A DNA stretch of 64,000 bases from Amphirosellinia nigrospora (GCA_004123355.1 SCHM01000001.1:8752193-8816192), one strand, 5' to 3'. Numbered from the stretch's first letter, positions 50,119 to 63,772 are shown. The notes: generated by a model from the sequence alone, not told the origin. Numbers and translations: made by a program.

Positions 50119-53100
50119 ATGGATCCGCTAGCTACTATCGGCCTCTTTAGTAATATAATAACCTTTATTGAGTTCGGATATGAGGTAGTTGCGAAGGCCA
50201 AGGAAATCCGAAATGCGGCGACGGACACAGGTACGAGTGCCTCGAATCAGACACTTGTGTTCTTGACGCAACATCTCCAGAATACCGCTTTATCGCTGCA
50301 AGAGAACCAGAGAAGTGTTGCAGTAGGCGGCCAAGGGGAGTCGCTCTCCCAGTTGGCTGTTGAATGTCAACAAACATCGCAGGATCTGCTTAGCATGCTC
50401 GAAAAACTCCGTCCCCGCGACCCGACCTCGATACGGTCAAGCCTTAAAGAAGCTTTTCGGGAAATGAGGGGAGTAGTAAAGACTTGGTACACAACTTGCA
50501 GAAGAGACTCGACCAGCTTCGCCAACAAATAAACCTTGAACTCACTAGCCTCGCTCGGTAACAGTTTCGATTCTACACGACAAGAGACAGAACTAATACG
50601 GTTTAGATCCGAGTCCCAGGAGCTTTCGTCGAAGCTAATGCAACACGTCCAACTCGGCCACGACAACCTTGCATCTCTCACGAGGAAGGTGGAATCTCTT
50701 CGCAGCGGCGTCACAGTTAACTTTCTTAGCCCCGAGGCTCTTGAACAAATTCGTTTACAACTCAGTCGCTGCGGTGAAACACTCACGAAAGAGCGGGAAA
50801 ATAGAATATTGGAGGCATTAAGGTTTGACCTTATGGATGAGAGGTTTCATGACGTCGAAGAAGCCCATAAGGCAACATTCGATTGGATTTTCGGCGACGC
50901 TACCTCAAAGGACTTGAGGTATGATACATGTTCTCTATCACTAAGAGTTCGATGACTAACCATGCCCTACAGGAAGGTGTCACCACAGATGTCCTATGCT
51001 CGTTTAAGCTTTAATGAATGGCTAGAGCACGGGTCCGGAATTTTTCACATCTCTGGCAAGCCTGGTGCGGGCAAGTCAACTCTAATGAAATATCTCTGTC
51101 AGAGTCCTAACACACAGAACCTCTTACAAGGCTGGGCCGGCCACAAAGCCCTTGTTTTCAGTAAATTTTTCTTTTGGAGGCCTGGCACTACACTACAAAA
51201 GAGCCTGTCAGGTCTGATACGCGGGCTTCTCTACTATCTGTTGTTGGCTTCCCCAAATCTCATTCCTATAGCACTGCCTGGACCGTGGGAACAATCATCA
51301 GTACAGAAGACTATTCACTTGGAACCTGACGCAATACGTAAAGGATTCGATGCCGTCACGTCCTCCCAAGAAATCCATATTGACCACAAGTTTGCTTTCT
51401 TTATTGACGGACTCGACGAGTTTACAGGCAATCACATCGAATTGATTCGACAATTATTTGAATGGACAGGCAGAGTGCAAACCGTTAAGATCTGCGTTTC
51501 TAGTCGAGAGTGGACCATCTTCCAGGAGAGATTCAGAGGCTGTCCCAGTGTCAGACTTCAAGAGCTCACTCGTTCGGATATCGAACGAGTTGTAAAAGAT
51601 AGACTCAGGGAGGCTTCGCTCACATCACTACTCCAGGAGGCAGGGCGTGATGTAAAGAAACTCGAAAGATCTATCATTGATGGCTCTGATGGTGTTTTTC
51701 TCTGGGTTAAAGCAGTGCTTCTCCTAGTCGAGGATGGCCTTCTCAATGGAGACCTCATGCATGACCTACAGAGGAAGATCAACTCCCTTCCAACAGAGTT
51801 GGAAGCTATGTACCGGAATTTGTTCGATTCAATACCCAGCCGGATCAGCGGATAGCTTACTTAGTCCTTCATATGGCGCTCACCATCTCCAAGACTCAGG
51901 GCGGGCATTGCTGCCTGAGTCGATACTCCTTTCTTGATGATTACTTGAATGATCGAAATTTCGCAATAGCTTTGCCTACAAAGCTTCTCGAAAGGCCTTT
52001 GATAACTAAACAGTTAATGAGGGCTAGGAGGAGAGTGTACGGTGTATGTAAGGGATTTTTGGAGATTATTCCATATTCGGCAGACACAACGCTACCAAAA
52101 TTTGCGGGCAAGCGGAGGAGGACAAACTGGGTGATAGAAGCGGAAGAAACCAATAGCCTTTTCGGTGGCGCAGTCAAGTTTACACATCGATCGGCAGTTG
52201 AATTCCTCAGCAGCAAACCAATTTTACAGCAGCTCGACTACGTAATATCGAAAGTTGACACCTTTGATGCCTGTTGTCAAACTCTCTTAGCCCAGGTAAA
52301 GACGATCTCCATGCACCGACAAGGCTTATGCTTTTCAGATGCTGCCTCCCATATTAAAACTATCCCACAACTCGGTGATTTCAGGACTGGAATCGTTTTA
52401 TATCTGTATTACACTGAGCGTTTTTCTACCAAAAGAGAAAGCACAAGGATACCTGTATGGTTTAGCGACAACCTTATTGATGTTGCCCGTTTTGCCGCGA
52501 TGAATATTGATTTGAACACGGATCGCTTTGAACAGTTCATCATAAATGTCGTCGATGCGGTTGCGGCCTTCACGCTCCCGACCCGATACGTCTGTCTTCT
52601 CGAATGGTTAATTGATGGACTCTGTGGCTATTCGTTTAGCAAGATTCATGTCTCCGCAATCCCTACTTTGGTTATGGTTGCTGCTGGCCTACCACTATCC
52701 CGGTCTACTTTGACCCCAGCCATAACGCTTTACGCCTTACTCCAGAAGATGGGGCAGGTTACGTTGTTTGGCAATCAGCTTCAAGCTAGCAGTACTCTCC
52801 ACAACCTCCGACTCTACTTAGATACGTACGGTACTCCAAACGAAGGGTTCCGTACGAATGAGGTTCCAGCATGGCATTTCTATCTCTGGAGGAGCTGCTG
52901 GCTCCGTCCAACACTGGCTGTCATCGCACTCTTCTTGTACTACGGTGCCAATCCCTGGTTCTGGATAAACGCAGCGGAAGTGATGGATGATAATGTCTCC
53001 AAAAAATCCTCCAGTTCAGGGCCTCCAGGATCAAAGTCCGTTATGTTCTGGTACGAGTCTGGTACGGGATCCACCCAGAGTTCTATTTTCGGTCGAGTGT

Positions 53101-53465
53101 CATCGCCATCGCCAAGGCGCATTCGACCATCGGAGAAAAATGGCCATTGGCAGAGGAAGGCAAAGTACAACTCCCCAGAATACATAGAATTTTGGTCAAA
53201 ACACAACAATAGGATATCGTTTAGGGAATTGGTGCAGTTGTGGTTCCCAACGCACGCCAGTCAACTCCTTCCTGTTATAGACTGGCTCATCAACCAAAAT
53301 GGTGAGGTTTCAGCACTACAGGATAAGTTTGGAGCTGGCCTGCGACCTCTTTTTGATACGATCGAAGAATGGCGTTCTATCGAAGAACTCGTTGGAGAAT
53401 TGGAGCCATCTAAAGATAGTTTTGGTAGTATGGTAGTGGGAGAGAAACTATATACCGGTCGATAG
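50119..53465 (+). CDS. NACHT-type STAND NTPase (NLR-like)
   Basis: Signal-transducing ATPase of the type used by fungi in non-self recognition and cell-death control. ATG at 50119 gives MDPLATIGLFSNIITFIEFG, the usual start of the N-terminal helical domain. The domain runs on through VKTW and needs shifts near 50484 (one lost base) and 50556 (one gained). After an intron (50919-50972) comes the P-loop, GKPGAGKSTLMKYL, the Walker B box FAFFIDGLDEFTG and sensor SSREW. A break near 51840 leads to YLVLHMALTISKTQ and the long C-terminal part, which has no ankyrin, WD or TPR repeats but resembles the DUF7791-like region found behind fungal NACHT domains. Stop TAG 53463-53465. Ends of the P-loop domain are well conserved. 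Confidence 0.83.
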
Positions 53466-54435
53466 GATCGTGGGAGAGAAACTATAACTAGGGAATAGTA
53501 CATACAAACATCTCTTATGGTATTTAACATCCTAGTTACACTCTTCCTTGCTATAAGATTATTGCTAGCCGGAATCTGAGTTGATAGATAAGAAAAAGCG
53601 CATCAACGAAGCACAGTACACATCTATGTTCTATTCGGCCATGTTCTACCTACTTCTTCTACATTTATGCCTCGCTGGTAACCTAGATTCTAGAAAGAAG
53701 GCTTCAGAATGATGCAATGTGAAGGGAGTGACACATTGGAAAATAAAGAAGTGAATACAGGTGGCGGCGCCGCGCCCTTGCTTTTTCGCCCGTCTCGGCC
53801 CGGACCTGGAGTTCTTGTTTGTTCGGTTCCGGACCTGGATCCTCAAGTGCTTAGTACTATTACGGAAATGAATTTTGCCCGTGCGTTTGGGTACTATAGA
53901 AAGGCGTTTTACTGTATTCGGTAACGATGCAGCTGCTTGAATGCGCTACGAGCGACCGTCTCAACCCTATGTGTCAAAAGCTACAGAACAACTAAACCTT
54001 AAAATTTGTATATCATCAAATAGATTTCCCCAAGTATGTCGCCTTCACCTAAGATTCAGGCATATGTTACAGTTCATGTAGTAAACATTTAGATAAATAC
54101 ACTAGATGAGGCAGTGCGATGCTGGGAGGAATTGTCTGGAGATAATCCAATGAAACAGGGGAAGTCAACCTTATTACTGTACCATGGCGCCCATTTAACT
54201 ATTATTAGTCTAGCGCGTATGCTGCCAGAGCACCAAGAGCACTGCCCAAGACACCCAAATGAACCCCAAATGAATGGTATGACATGCATCCTTCGTCAAC
54301 CAAAGTCAAAATATAGACATTCGACGCTTTATGCCCCCGTCTGATTCTAGGGCCATCAACTTGTAATGATGTTGCTCTTCCTCCCCTCGAATTCACATAA
54401 CTAAGCCGATCAAAACCCATATTTCAGCCGCTACA
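53466..54435. other. Intergenic region
   Basis: No gene supported. A GC-rich patch at 53764-53845 contains two copies of CCGGACCTGGA in the same orientation; the rest is AT rich. Confidence 0.4.
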
Positions 54436-55946
54436 ATGGGGCCATCCGATCTGCTGCAAGGTGAGCATCAGGCGACAACATGGATGGTCGCATAGAATAT
54501 AAGCTTAACCCATGTATGGATAGATGCCTCGTGGTCGACGATCCCAACCGATTTCCTTCGTGCCGAGTTAGCGAGAAGGCAAAATGATAATGGTGCCTCC
54601 GAGAAACCCGCCTGCGGCTCCGGCGACAAAGGCGCATACGACACGCCGCTACACGTCTTCGCCCTCGTCCTAATCCTCACGCTTAGCACCCTCGGTATGC
54701 CTCGGCTCTACTTCCGAGCGACACTACGCGTCGGGCTTGAAACTAATGACCTACCTTGATAGCATGCGGCTTCCCCCTCTTCTCCCGCCAGACGTCGTCG
54801 AAGGGCAGTCGTCGTGCGAACACGATTATCTTCCTAAGCCAGCATTTCGGCACCGGCGTACTCATAGCAACCGCCTTCGTGCACCTCCTCCCGACCGCTT
54901 TCGTATCCCTTACGGACCCATGCCTACCCGATTTCTTCACTTCGAGATACCAACCAACTGCCGGCCTGGTTGCCATGGTATCCGCCTTAATCGTGGTTGC
55001 GCTCGAATCCTACTTGACAACGAGAGGCGCGGGTCATTCACACGCGCATAATCACGGCTGGGACTCGGAAGACGCGGAATCAGAGGACGGGACAGATCTC
55101 AAAGCTCAAGTCAACGGTGGATTTGCTGCGAAAAGGATAACGAGCCACCGACCGGCGGATATCGCCCTCGACGATGTGGGCGCAAGTCGCGGTTTGATGA
55201 GCGATGTATCTCCGCTACCGGAAACGACGCCGACGACCGCGCCTATGCAGCAGAATGGAAAGGAACTCTTTATTTCCAACAAGAACAAACATCTCGACGA
55301 CGATGATGACGATGACGATCTAGAACTAAACCTGAACGAACTCGATCCCGCTACGAATGACCATACACAACCTCTCACTCAACAAGGCCACCAGAGCCAC
55401 CAAAGACATGTTTCCGAGACTGGGCTACCCCAAGAGCCCCTAACACCGGAAGAGCAAAGAAGACGAATGTTGCAATGCATGCTACTCGAAGCTGGCATTT
55501 TATTTCATAGTGTCTTCATCGGCATGGCCGTGTCAGTCGCGACAGGCCCACCATTCGTAGTGTTCCTGATCGCGATTGCTTTCCACCAGACTTTCGAAGG
55601 TCTTGCCCTCGGCTCACGGATAGCAGCAGTACAGTTTCCTCGCTCGTCAATACGGCCGTGGCTTATGGTACTAGCTTACGGACTCACTACTCCCTTGGGC
55701 CAAGCAATTGGGCTCGGCGTACACACCCTCTACGACCCGAAGAGCCAGACCGGGCTGCTGATGGTCGGCTTTATGAACGCCGTGTCAAGCGGTCTTCTAC
55801 TCTTCGCGGGCTTAGTGCAGCTGCTTGCTGAGGACTTCCTCACAGAGAAGAGCTATAAGACATTAAAGGGAAAGAAAAGGAGGAATGCGGGTCTAGCGGT
55901 GTTTGCTGGCGCTACGCTCATGGCTCTCGTGGGTGCTTTCGCCTAG
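54436..55946 (+). CDS. ZIP-family zinc/iron transporter
   Basis: Plasma or vacuolar membrane metal transporter. Exons 54436-54460, 54524-54694 and 54763-55946 with GT-AG introns keep one frame. The N-terminus reads MGPSDLLQDASWSTIPTDFL, then a first membrane segment, HVFALVLILTLSTLACGFPL. The third exon has the typical SQHFGTGVLIATAFVHLLPT, a His-rich loop (GHSHAHNHGWD) and a long acidic/His-rich cytoplasmic loop. Signature helices are HSVFIGMAVSVA and FHQTFEGLALGSRI, with conserved His and Glu residues in the metal path. The frame is unbroken. Zinc is the likely ion. Confidence 0.93.
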
Positions 55947-56201
55947 AGAAGATACCTTTTCTATTTTATTGTAGGGATGGATGGAATACTTCCGGCGACG
56001 TAGACCTACTTTGTGGATGTTCACTGTGATACTATATGGATTGAAGTTAGACATGGGACTTGTGGGCTCAAGCATCTTATCGGCGTTATGGCAGAGTTGC
56101 GTGGTGGAACAGGCAGCCTAGAATGATTTAATGTCATAGTTTTTTGTTCTATGTCCCAAGCTTCCCAGTATCTTTCTTTCTCCCCTGCCAATGCGTGCCA
56201 C
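55947..56201. other. Convergent intergenic region
   Basis: Between the ZIP transporter stop and the 3' end of the esterase gene; no other feature seen. Confidence 0.45.
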
Positions 56202-57725
56202 TAAGCTGCTTTCGGCACGGCGGTGGCCCAGGGGTATGCGGTCGTCATCGGAGAGCCGTAGCTGCCCAGGTCATCGTAGTTTTTGGTCAAGGTGGTGTTT
56301 TGGAGAATGTGAGTGACGAAAGGGAGAATGCTGTTGCTGTTATGGAGAGTTGTCGTTAGTAGCCAGTTCCATTGCGGGCATATCAGAGGGACAACTCACA
56401 ATCCACTCATGTCACAGTGTCCACCACTTCGCACTGACATGGCGATTTTATCACCGGCGCCCAGGAAGTCGTAAACAAGCTTAGCAGCCGGGTACACAAT
56501 GACAGCAGTGCCCTTGCTATTAGTGAACTGATCGCCAGTACCCTGATCGATCACCAAGGCACGAGGGGCAATAGCAGCGGCGATAGTATGCGCGTCATAA
56601 GGGAGGTTCTCGGCATGGTTGACGAACGTCCCGAGCGTGTTGTCGCTCCACCACGGCGCGCCCTGCTTCGAGTTCTCCAACGTCTCATCCTGTCCGCTGA
56701 GCCCGGTACCGGTACGGCCCCGTCCCCTGCACCCCGCGCTCATCGGCATCGTGAGTGTGATTCGCTTGTCGAGCAATCCGGCTGCTAGCGCCCCCTTGCC
56801 GAGACGTGAGCAACCTGTCACGCCGACGCGGTTCGAGTCGATCTCGGGTACGGTCGCGTTTAGGGCGTCGAGCGTGCGGTGGAAACCCCAGGCCCAGGCT
56901 GCCAGGGCGCCTTTTGTGAGAGGATGGTTAGCAAGCTCTTCTTTCTGTCAAGGAAAAAGGGGGCGGCGACTACATAGCGGAAATGTCAACACGATAGATG
57001 TAAGAGAATTATTTACCGATATCCCGGCCGCTGTAGATGTCCCAGAAGGCCCCGTCTTGGCATTGCTATCGGACGCGACGCGCGTGTAGTCGAAGCCGAC
57101 GATAGCGATGCCTGCCTGGAGGTACGGCTGGTTGCTCATGCCGCCGATGTTGATGACGACGGGGGCGGGTTTCGTGGCCGAGGCGCCTGACGGCAGGGCC
57201 AGCGTCGCGCTGAACTTCCCCGTCTTCCCGCCGGCCGTCACCTCGATGTTCACCGTGTTTCCGCTACGCGTAGCTTTCACAGCCTCTTGGCTGTGGTCTG
57301 GGTAGTAGCCGTACCTAGGAGATAAGGGGTTAGCTTTCTCTAGTAGTGGCTATACGATTCAAGAAAGGGGTACGACGCACTGTACTCTTGTAGCATCTGG
57401 ATGATCTCGGGTTGTGGCACCGGTACCATTCCTCGGGCGTCTGGATGCGGTTCTTACCCTTGCCAGTCATTACATCTTGCGCGAAGGTAGCCGATCCCGC
57501 TGCGTTGTCTGTCGTCGTGTATGCGAGCGGCAGGAATGGGTCAGGCACAGTTGTCTGAAGCGGGAGCTGGGACCACGTCGGGTACTTGGAGGCTGAGGGC
57601 ACAGGGGCGCATGCTGCTTCTTGTCTCGATTCCAGGTTATTCTGGCTTGGTATGATCGCCGCTGCCGCTGTTAAGGACAGAAGAAGGCCCGTGAAGGCGG
57701 TTGTGATGACCGCTGAAGGCGCCAT
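56202..57725 (-). CDS. Glucuronoyl methylesterase (CE15)
   Basis: Secreted enzyme that cuts ester bonds between lignin alcohols and glucuronoxylan. ATG at 57725 starts a signal peptide (MAPSAVITTAFTGLLLSLTA). Exon 1 ends MLQEY with a one-base shift near 57410, and an intron (57380-57315) leads to YGYYPDHSQEAVKATRSG. Then come APVVINIGGMSNQPYLQAGI, VGFDYTRVASDSN, a shift near 57050, an intron, LTKGALAAWAWGFHRTLDAL and the nucleophile motif GVTGCSRLGKGAL. More shifts near 56740 lie in a G-rich segment. The catalytic His is in RSGGHCDMSG. A last intron joins FNSILPFVTHILQNTTLTKN; the stop is TAG 56202-56204. All active-site residues are visible. Confidence 0.88.
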
Positions 57726-58436
57726 CTTTTCGTCGCGAGTCTACTTTGAGGTAGCGCTTCGTGAGAGGATATCACAGCTACGCTCACTGTTTGCCTCTTA
57801 GCTGTCTATTTAATGTTATAGAGGAGCTGCCATGGTATTTGTCTATATAGATAGATATACATTGCGGAGTGTTGCGTTCCCCATACCATGCCATCCATAC
57901 CCCTTATCGCGGTCCCATGGCTCCCGTTTTAGCAGCCAGCCAGCCAACCGGGTATTATGGCCATCCGGCTATTTCGGTCGATGGGAGGATTCTAAGCCGT
58001 TCATTACTTATAGATATAGATCTGGATCGCAAGAAATATTTTAGTCTTTCGTCTTTAGCCGCGCGCAGTATGTTTGACGTGACGTTGAAATCAAGACTTT
58101 AAGCAGGAAACAAGAGCTTAGCTCGCGTCCCTATTATTTTACTTATATCATTATGTAATTATAAGTTTTTATAATGTTTAATATTGATTTAAGACTTGTT
58201 GAAAAGCGGGACGCCATAGGTAGGTTAGGTAACTTCCAACTCTACTTACCTACTAAGTAGGTACCTACCTACGTACCTGCCTACCTAACTTTATACCTTA
58301 GGTCGGTACCTAGTATTGTGCATACTACTCCCCCCCAACACGCTTCACCTTATTAACAACCATCATTTACCTCGCCGTTCACCCCTCGTTATTTTGATCG
58401 CAACAATTATTTGTTGCATATTCATCCCATTTCAAA
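57726..58436. other. Divergent promoter region with CTAC repeats
   Basis: Shared upstream sequence of the esterase (minus) and the orphan gene (plus). Contains the microsatellite listed below and an AT-rich part at 58130-58200. Confidence 0.5.
58214..58313. repeat. CTAC/GTAG microsatellite
   Basis: Short tracts of GTAGGT and CTACCTACC words over about 100 bases, like those at 18.6 kb, lying about 120 bases upstream of the next ATG. Confidence 0.8.
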
Positions 58437-60703
58437 ATGTCGACGAGCCAAGAAAACGCACCCTATGTCGTCAACTTTGAGCAGACGCCAGGGTTTATCA
58501 ATTTCACCCTAAGACTCGAGACACCAGAGCCAGCGACCATGTTTTTTAGCGGAGATAAAGGACAGTCGCTTGACGATATACCATTCGTAATATGGCAAAA
58601 CTGGGTTCGAATTGAACCGCCGCGGCCAAGATTCGTTGTCCTCGAGCGAAATGAAGCGGCCTCCATAGAAACTTCACTTCGCCTACAGTCTCAGGTTGGG
58701 TCTGGCGTCAAGGTCAGATTACACACCACCAACCCGAATTATCTTCCTGACAACCAATGCAATGACAAGGAGCTAATTGTCTGCACCGTAAACGACTTCT
58801 TGCGAAAAGAGCTCAAGGAGAACCCGAGGTCTGGGCAAACCATTGTGGTAGTAATGCACAACGTGCATCCCGCTCTCACGGCATGGGACCATGTGTCCAT
58901 CGCTGGCCTGAAAGCGTGGATAGAGCGAACTGCCCCCAAATCACCGGTCCGCTGCTTTATTACAAGCAAGGGGTCGCCGACAACGACGATCTCAATGCCG
59001 GGTCACTGCGCCCACGTAGTTGTGCAGGGCGCACCTCAACGTCCGCCAAAGCACGTATATCTAAACCACGGGAGCCTTCAGGACCGCGTAATGGAGGCCG
59101 TTCGACTTGCCGGCCAGGTTTTTCGGCAAAACAAGAACGCCCGTGTAGCCTTCCTCTTCGACTCTGTGACACAAAAGTCCGTCCTTCCCATACTTGAACA
59201 GAATTTGGAAAGCGATCATTCCACGGAGCCCTCGAATCCCGAGAAAGGTATCGACCAACCTGAAGAAGATTCTTCCTCTCCCCAAAAGCAGGGAATTTCG
59301 CATCGAATGAATAATAGTGCGAAATATGAGGTCGTTCGTGTCATCGACGAAGACTGGTTAGACTACGCGGTTGGACTGGCTGATGAAGAAGATACGAAGC
59401 CACTCTTGATGTATATCACCATGCCAATCGACCTTTTAGATGGATACCAGCTGAAACTGAGCTCCTTGATCGTGATTGAGCCGATTCACAGGGTTTCGCA
59501 GTACTTAGACCCATTTGTAAGATGCATGTTACGAGCGGTCTTTTGTTGGACACCGAGGTTCAAATTTGCGAAAGTTTGCTGGGGAGGTCCCCGGATGGAC
59601 CCCAACAATCACTCGTTCGCTGCGTCTTGAATGAAGATAAAACCGCTCAGGTGCCGATCTCGTCACCCTTTGACCTAATGGGTATCCTATTTCTGACCAT
59701 CGGTTTCGGGGTAGAGTCTCCGTTGGCTACGGATGCCATGGTAGTAGACAAAACAACTAAAGACATGGCGGTCGTTCTACTAAATCGACTTCTTGGCATG
59801 AAGGCAATTGTAGAGCTTGAAACTGAGTGCGAAAAAAACACTTCATCAACTCAGGATGCCGACTCCAATCGCCGATTTCGGCTAGGCACAGGACAGGCGC
59901 GCTCTGTGTTTAAATACATGGCCAATATGTGGAAAACTGATGTCAACCATGCTTGGCTTACTGTCCGTATTGAGAATTTCGAATTCCCGTCCGACGTCAT
60001 AGCTCTAGACGCAATGGTTGCCATTCATCGTTTGGCAGCTACATTTCAGCCCTCCGAATGTCTCTCGCAGATTCTGCTTGTCAGTACAGATCTAGACACA
60101 GATACGGTCATACAAAACGCCACAAACAACTTGGTAGAAGAGCTTTCCGATTGGGAAGAAAGAGGAGGCATTTGGTATACCATTCTGCTCCTCGACATTG
60201 CAGAAAGACAAGGGGTTGTTATGATTCCACAACAGCCAGATTTTCAACGCCAACCAGAAATTTCCCAAGGCCTTTTTGCGGATGGCGAATATCTTAGCCG
60301 CGTGCGCGAGAGAACCAGGCAGGCGGAACTCGACACACGCTGCCGGGGACCGCTTTTCGCTGGCAAGTACTCAGTCCAGGGAAACCGTCTTAACTTAACC
60401 TACAAAATGATCGTCCAGACCGTGGTCGACGCGTATCCACACAATCTCATCGTCCTGTTCACCGCAAATACGACGGACAAGTACGCCTGTTTCGCGTGGG
60501 ATATTGCCGCACATCAATACCACAAGGTCAATGACCAATCCTTTCATCGAGTTCGACTCCCACTACAATTCGGTCAGAGACGGCCTGTAATCGCGGTATA
60601 CCTAACATTAAGAGCCATGAAGACGGAGCGACAAACACCTATGTGGAGGACATACTTGTGGTACCCAAGGAGATTACCGACGGGCTACAGAAAGGTCACT
60701 TGA
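58437..60703 (+). CDS. Large orphan protein, two overlapping frames
   Basis: ATG at 58437 starts MSTSQENAPYVVNFEQTPGF. The first frame (397 residues) ends at TGA near 59630; the second, open from at least 59522 to 60703, overlaps it by 100 bases with an offset equal to one lost base. Joined, they give about 750 residues with no known domain that I can name. Some segments recall degenerate helicase-like folds (ARVAFLFDSVTQKSVLPILE; LLMYITMPIDLLDGYQLKLS), but Walker and DEAD motifs are missing. The C-terminal half is globular (YTILLLDIAERQGVVMIPQQ). The 5' leader is CTAC rich. Confidence 0.6.
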
Positions 60704-63700
60704 TCTGGACTATAGCAAGCCAGAATAATCGATTGATAGTTTAGGAGGGGCTAAATAAATAAAAATTAATTATAAAATTTTTATTAAAATCCTTGAAAGG
60801 TTTAGGTGTCAAGATTTTTTAGCTGTAAAATCAGGATATGCAGACATGTTGTAGTCCCATACTTCACACTAGATTCTTCCCTCCAAGCTTAAGTCTTGTA
60901 TGCAACCTACTATCAACTCTATGATGGCTGTAGCTGACCTGGATGCACTTGTTCTTTTGTAGTATTACTCGCTGAATTCAACCGTAAAGTATCTTCTCAG
61001 ACCTATATGTACCGTTACCTTGTTGAAATAAAGCGCTACAGCTTTCTACCCTTTCGGTGAGCGTAGGTTTGCATAATTGTGCACCCAACTGTTGACGTCA
61101 ATCGGCTGCTTGTGTGGCTTCATCATATGCATGTAATATAGCATACTGAAACCATACACACCATGTATTGTCAGCTTCCATTCGAGTGATAAAGCAGGCT
61201 GTAGAGCCGGATTTGGTATGTGTAGGCAATGCTGTTGAAAAAAACAGCATGTCATGCATTTGCCACCTCATCTCAACCTATAATCGCAGGCGGTGGCTTG
61301 GTCACTTAACCTGCTTTTATGGCTCGCTTGACAACAAGATCGCGCGTTGGTCGTCCTCATACCTTCACCCTGGATATTGTGTATGCAAGGAAGCAGCCAC
61401 TTCAAGCTTCTGCGCCGAGAGCCAGTAGAGCTCGCATGTTGCGTGGTAATGCTGATGAAAAGTACCTCCCCCCCGCATTGGGCCTTATCGGTTCTCCTTC
61501 ACCGAGGTAGCATTTATTATCAATAGCGAATGAGGCTCTCTAGCCGACGGAGATCATCGTGTCAATTCTCTGCTGCCAGTATCGTTGACATTTGCGGGAA
61601 GCTTTATGCTTGTCGGGAGCTTGCAGGTAGTATCCCTACATGCATCAAATGTCGCCGATTTCACTGCTTATGAGGTGCTTGCTTCAGTCTCAACATAACC
61701 GATTGGCGTGCTAATTCGCTGCCTCGTTGAAGACAAACATATCCTTTCCTGGAAGCCGTAAATAACCGACCCTGTTTTGTTGATGAGCTTTTAGCTAGTT
61801 AAGAACCTAAACACAAAAACACATCGAAAACAGCGCCTTATCACATATTCGCATCAAAGTTTTATTATGATTCTCCATATGATTAGAGGTTTAGCAGCAA
61901 TCCACCCGTATTCAGGGAACGTGTTTAGTTTTCACCTTCTATATTAGCTTTCATTCTTATAAGACTTATCGGGTACCTACTCTCTGTCTCGCCTAGGTAG
62001 CCCTCAAACCTTGGAGATGGCAATCTTTGCCAATAATTGATTTAAACGCTTAGATGCACAATCATAGGTGGACTAGCTAAGACAAAGATGCGTCATCTCT
62101 GCATATCAGAATATTATTGTATAGGATCGCCAACTAGCCAACTCATGGTAACCTGTTTACTCGAATAGGAAAATCAAGTTTGAATACTGGATACAGAACT
62201 TGAATAGGGTAGGAGAAGGCTCTGAAGCTCACAAACTAAGGGATACATTACGATTCACGCTTACATAATATTTTTCTGATATCAATTATCACGCCACTTG
62301 CTTAAACATTATCCAATGACAATCTACATCTCTTCTGTCTGTCTTGCTCAAGTCATATTTCCGGCATTTGCTCAAAAGGGAAGCCGCTGATTTAAGACAC
62401 TCGCTTGGGAATGGGGCTGGGGTTCGATAGATATCTCAGTCAACACAATAGCTCTCTATTGGCTGATCCCCAATAGTCCTACAGCTATAGCCATGCGTCT
62501 TTGAGAGCATACGTACCACTAGTAGATAGCTATGATTTCCACGTAACTACGACGAACCTAATGCAAACAGCTGCAAATCATCATAGGGCAGCATTTGTGG
62601 CGTCCTATCAATACTGAGCGGGCTTACTTTACATCGCTGTTAGAGTATTTTCGCTTCAATCCGCCTCTGCCACTGTCCGAAAAGAACTGTTGCACTGCAG
62701 GCCTGCCTTTTTGGCCGCAAGTCCTACGTCGCTTCCGGGCCATCCGATAAGTACAGTTTGTATTGGCTCAATCACTCTGCCTACTTGATTTGAAATCATC
62801 CGTTCTTGCTGACTACTCATTCCATCAAACGTATAGATGTTTTGTAGCTAATCTTAAGGGGATAAATGTTTTCCATTAGTTTATCAAAAAATTCAGTTAG
62901 ATACGGGGTATAGTCCTATAAGGTAGTGAGGCAGTGCTGTTATGTTTGATGCGGCTACAGAGTACGAAGAGGGTATCAATCACGAGCAATAGTAATAACT
63001 CAATTGTTGAATTATATATATAACGCAGCTTCTGAAGACTGCCATTGTCACTATGCTTAAGGTTGTAATGAAGGACAATCTAGGTTGAACATTTACCCTA
63101 TGAAAGGTATGTAGGAAGTAAAATTCTTCATAGTCTTGATTGAAAATTACATTGAAACAGATGAGTTGTGTCGGGGTTCAGTTAGAGGCTCGAAATAATT
63201 CAAATCGAGTAATAAAAAACTATGGTCCCAAAGGTGCTATGAAGATCTAACTTCCTATTTTCCAGGCAGGAGGATTCTGTGCCCTTATCCCCTACAGCCT
63301 AGCGGACTTCCGTAGACCTGAATAGAGTCCTGTGTAGCCGGAGTCTGTGTGTCTCGGTGATCTATCTTAGCTTTCGGTGAACAACTGAGACTCACCAGAT
63401 TCGTACGACTCCGTATGACTCCGTATGACTCCGTATGACTCCGTAAGCTTCGTAAGGCAGTATCCAGCGAGCTCCGTGCGAGATCCGTGCGACAGTGTTA
63501 TCAACACACCGCCTCCGAAACACCCCAACAACTAAAAATTCAAGCTTCAATGTGAGCAATTGGTGAACATAGTAGAGGGGCATTGGGGTCCACCGGTTTC
63601 ATAAACAGGAACATAGTTAGGACTTTCCACCCAATTCAAACAATCTCGATATCGCTTGTCTCGCCGACTAACGGACGGAGTAGGGTAGAATGCGCGACTG

Positions 63701-63772
63701 GCCGAATTCAAATATCGATATTGGGGGGGAAAAATAGTTACAATACAAATTCAAACCCAGCCTTGTCAGCAT
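60704..63772. other. Long gene-poor right flank
   Basis: About 3 kb of AT-rich sequence with many stop codons. No convincing gene. It includes the decamer repeat listed next. Confidence 0.45.
63401..63445. repeat. Decamer tandem repeat
   Basis: The unit CCGTATGACT is repeated three times exactly at 63411-63440, with degenerate copies on both sides (CGTACGACT and CCGTAAGCTT). Confidence 0.85.

Noticed and set aside
50476-50570. Small intron in the NACHT gene between GTAAAG and GTAACAG
   Set aside because: The skipped sequence codes LQKRLDQLRQQINLELTSL in another frame, typical of the family, so two compensating indels explain it better.
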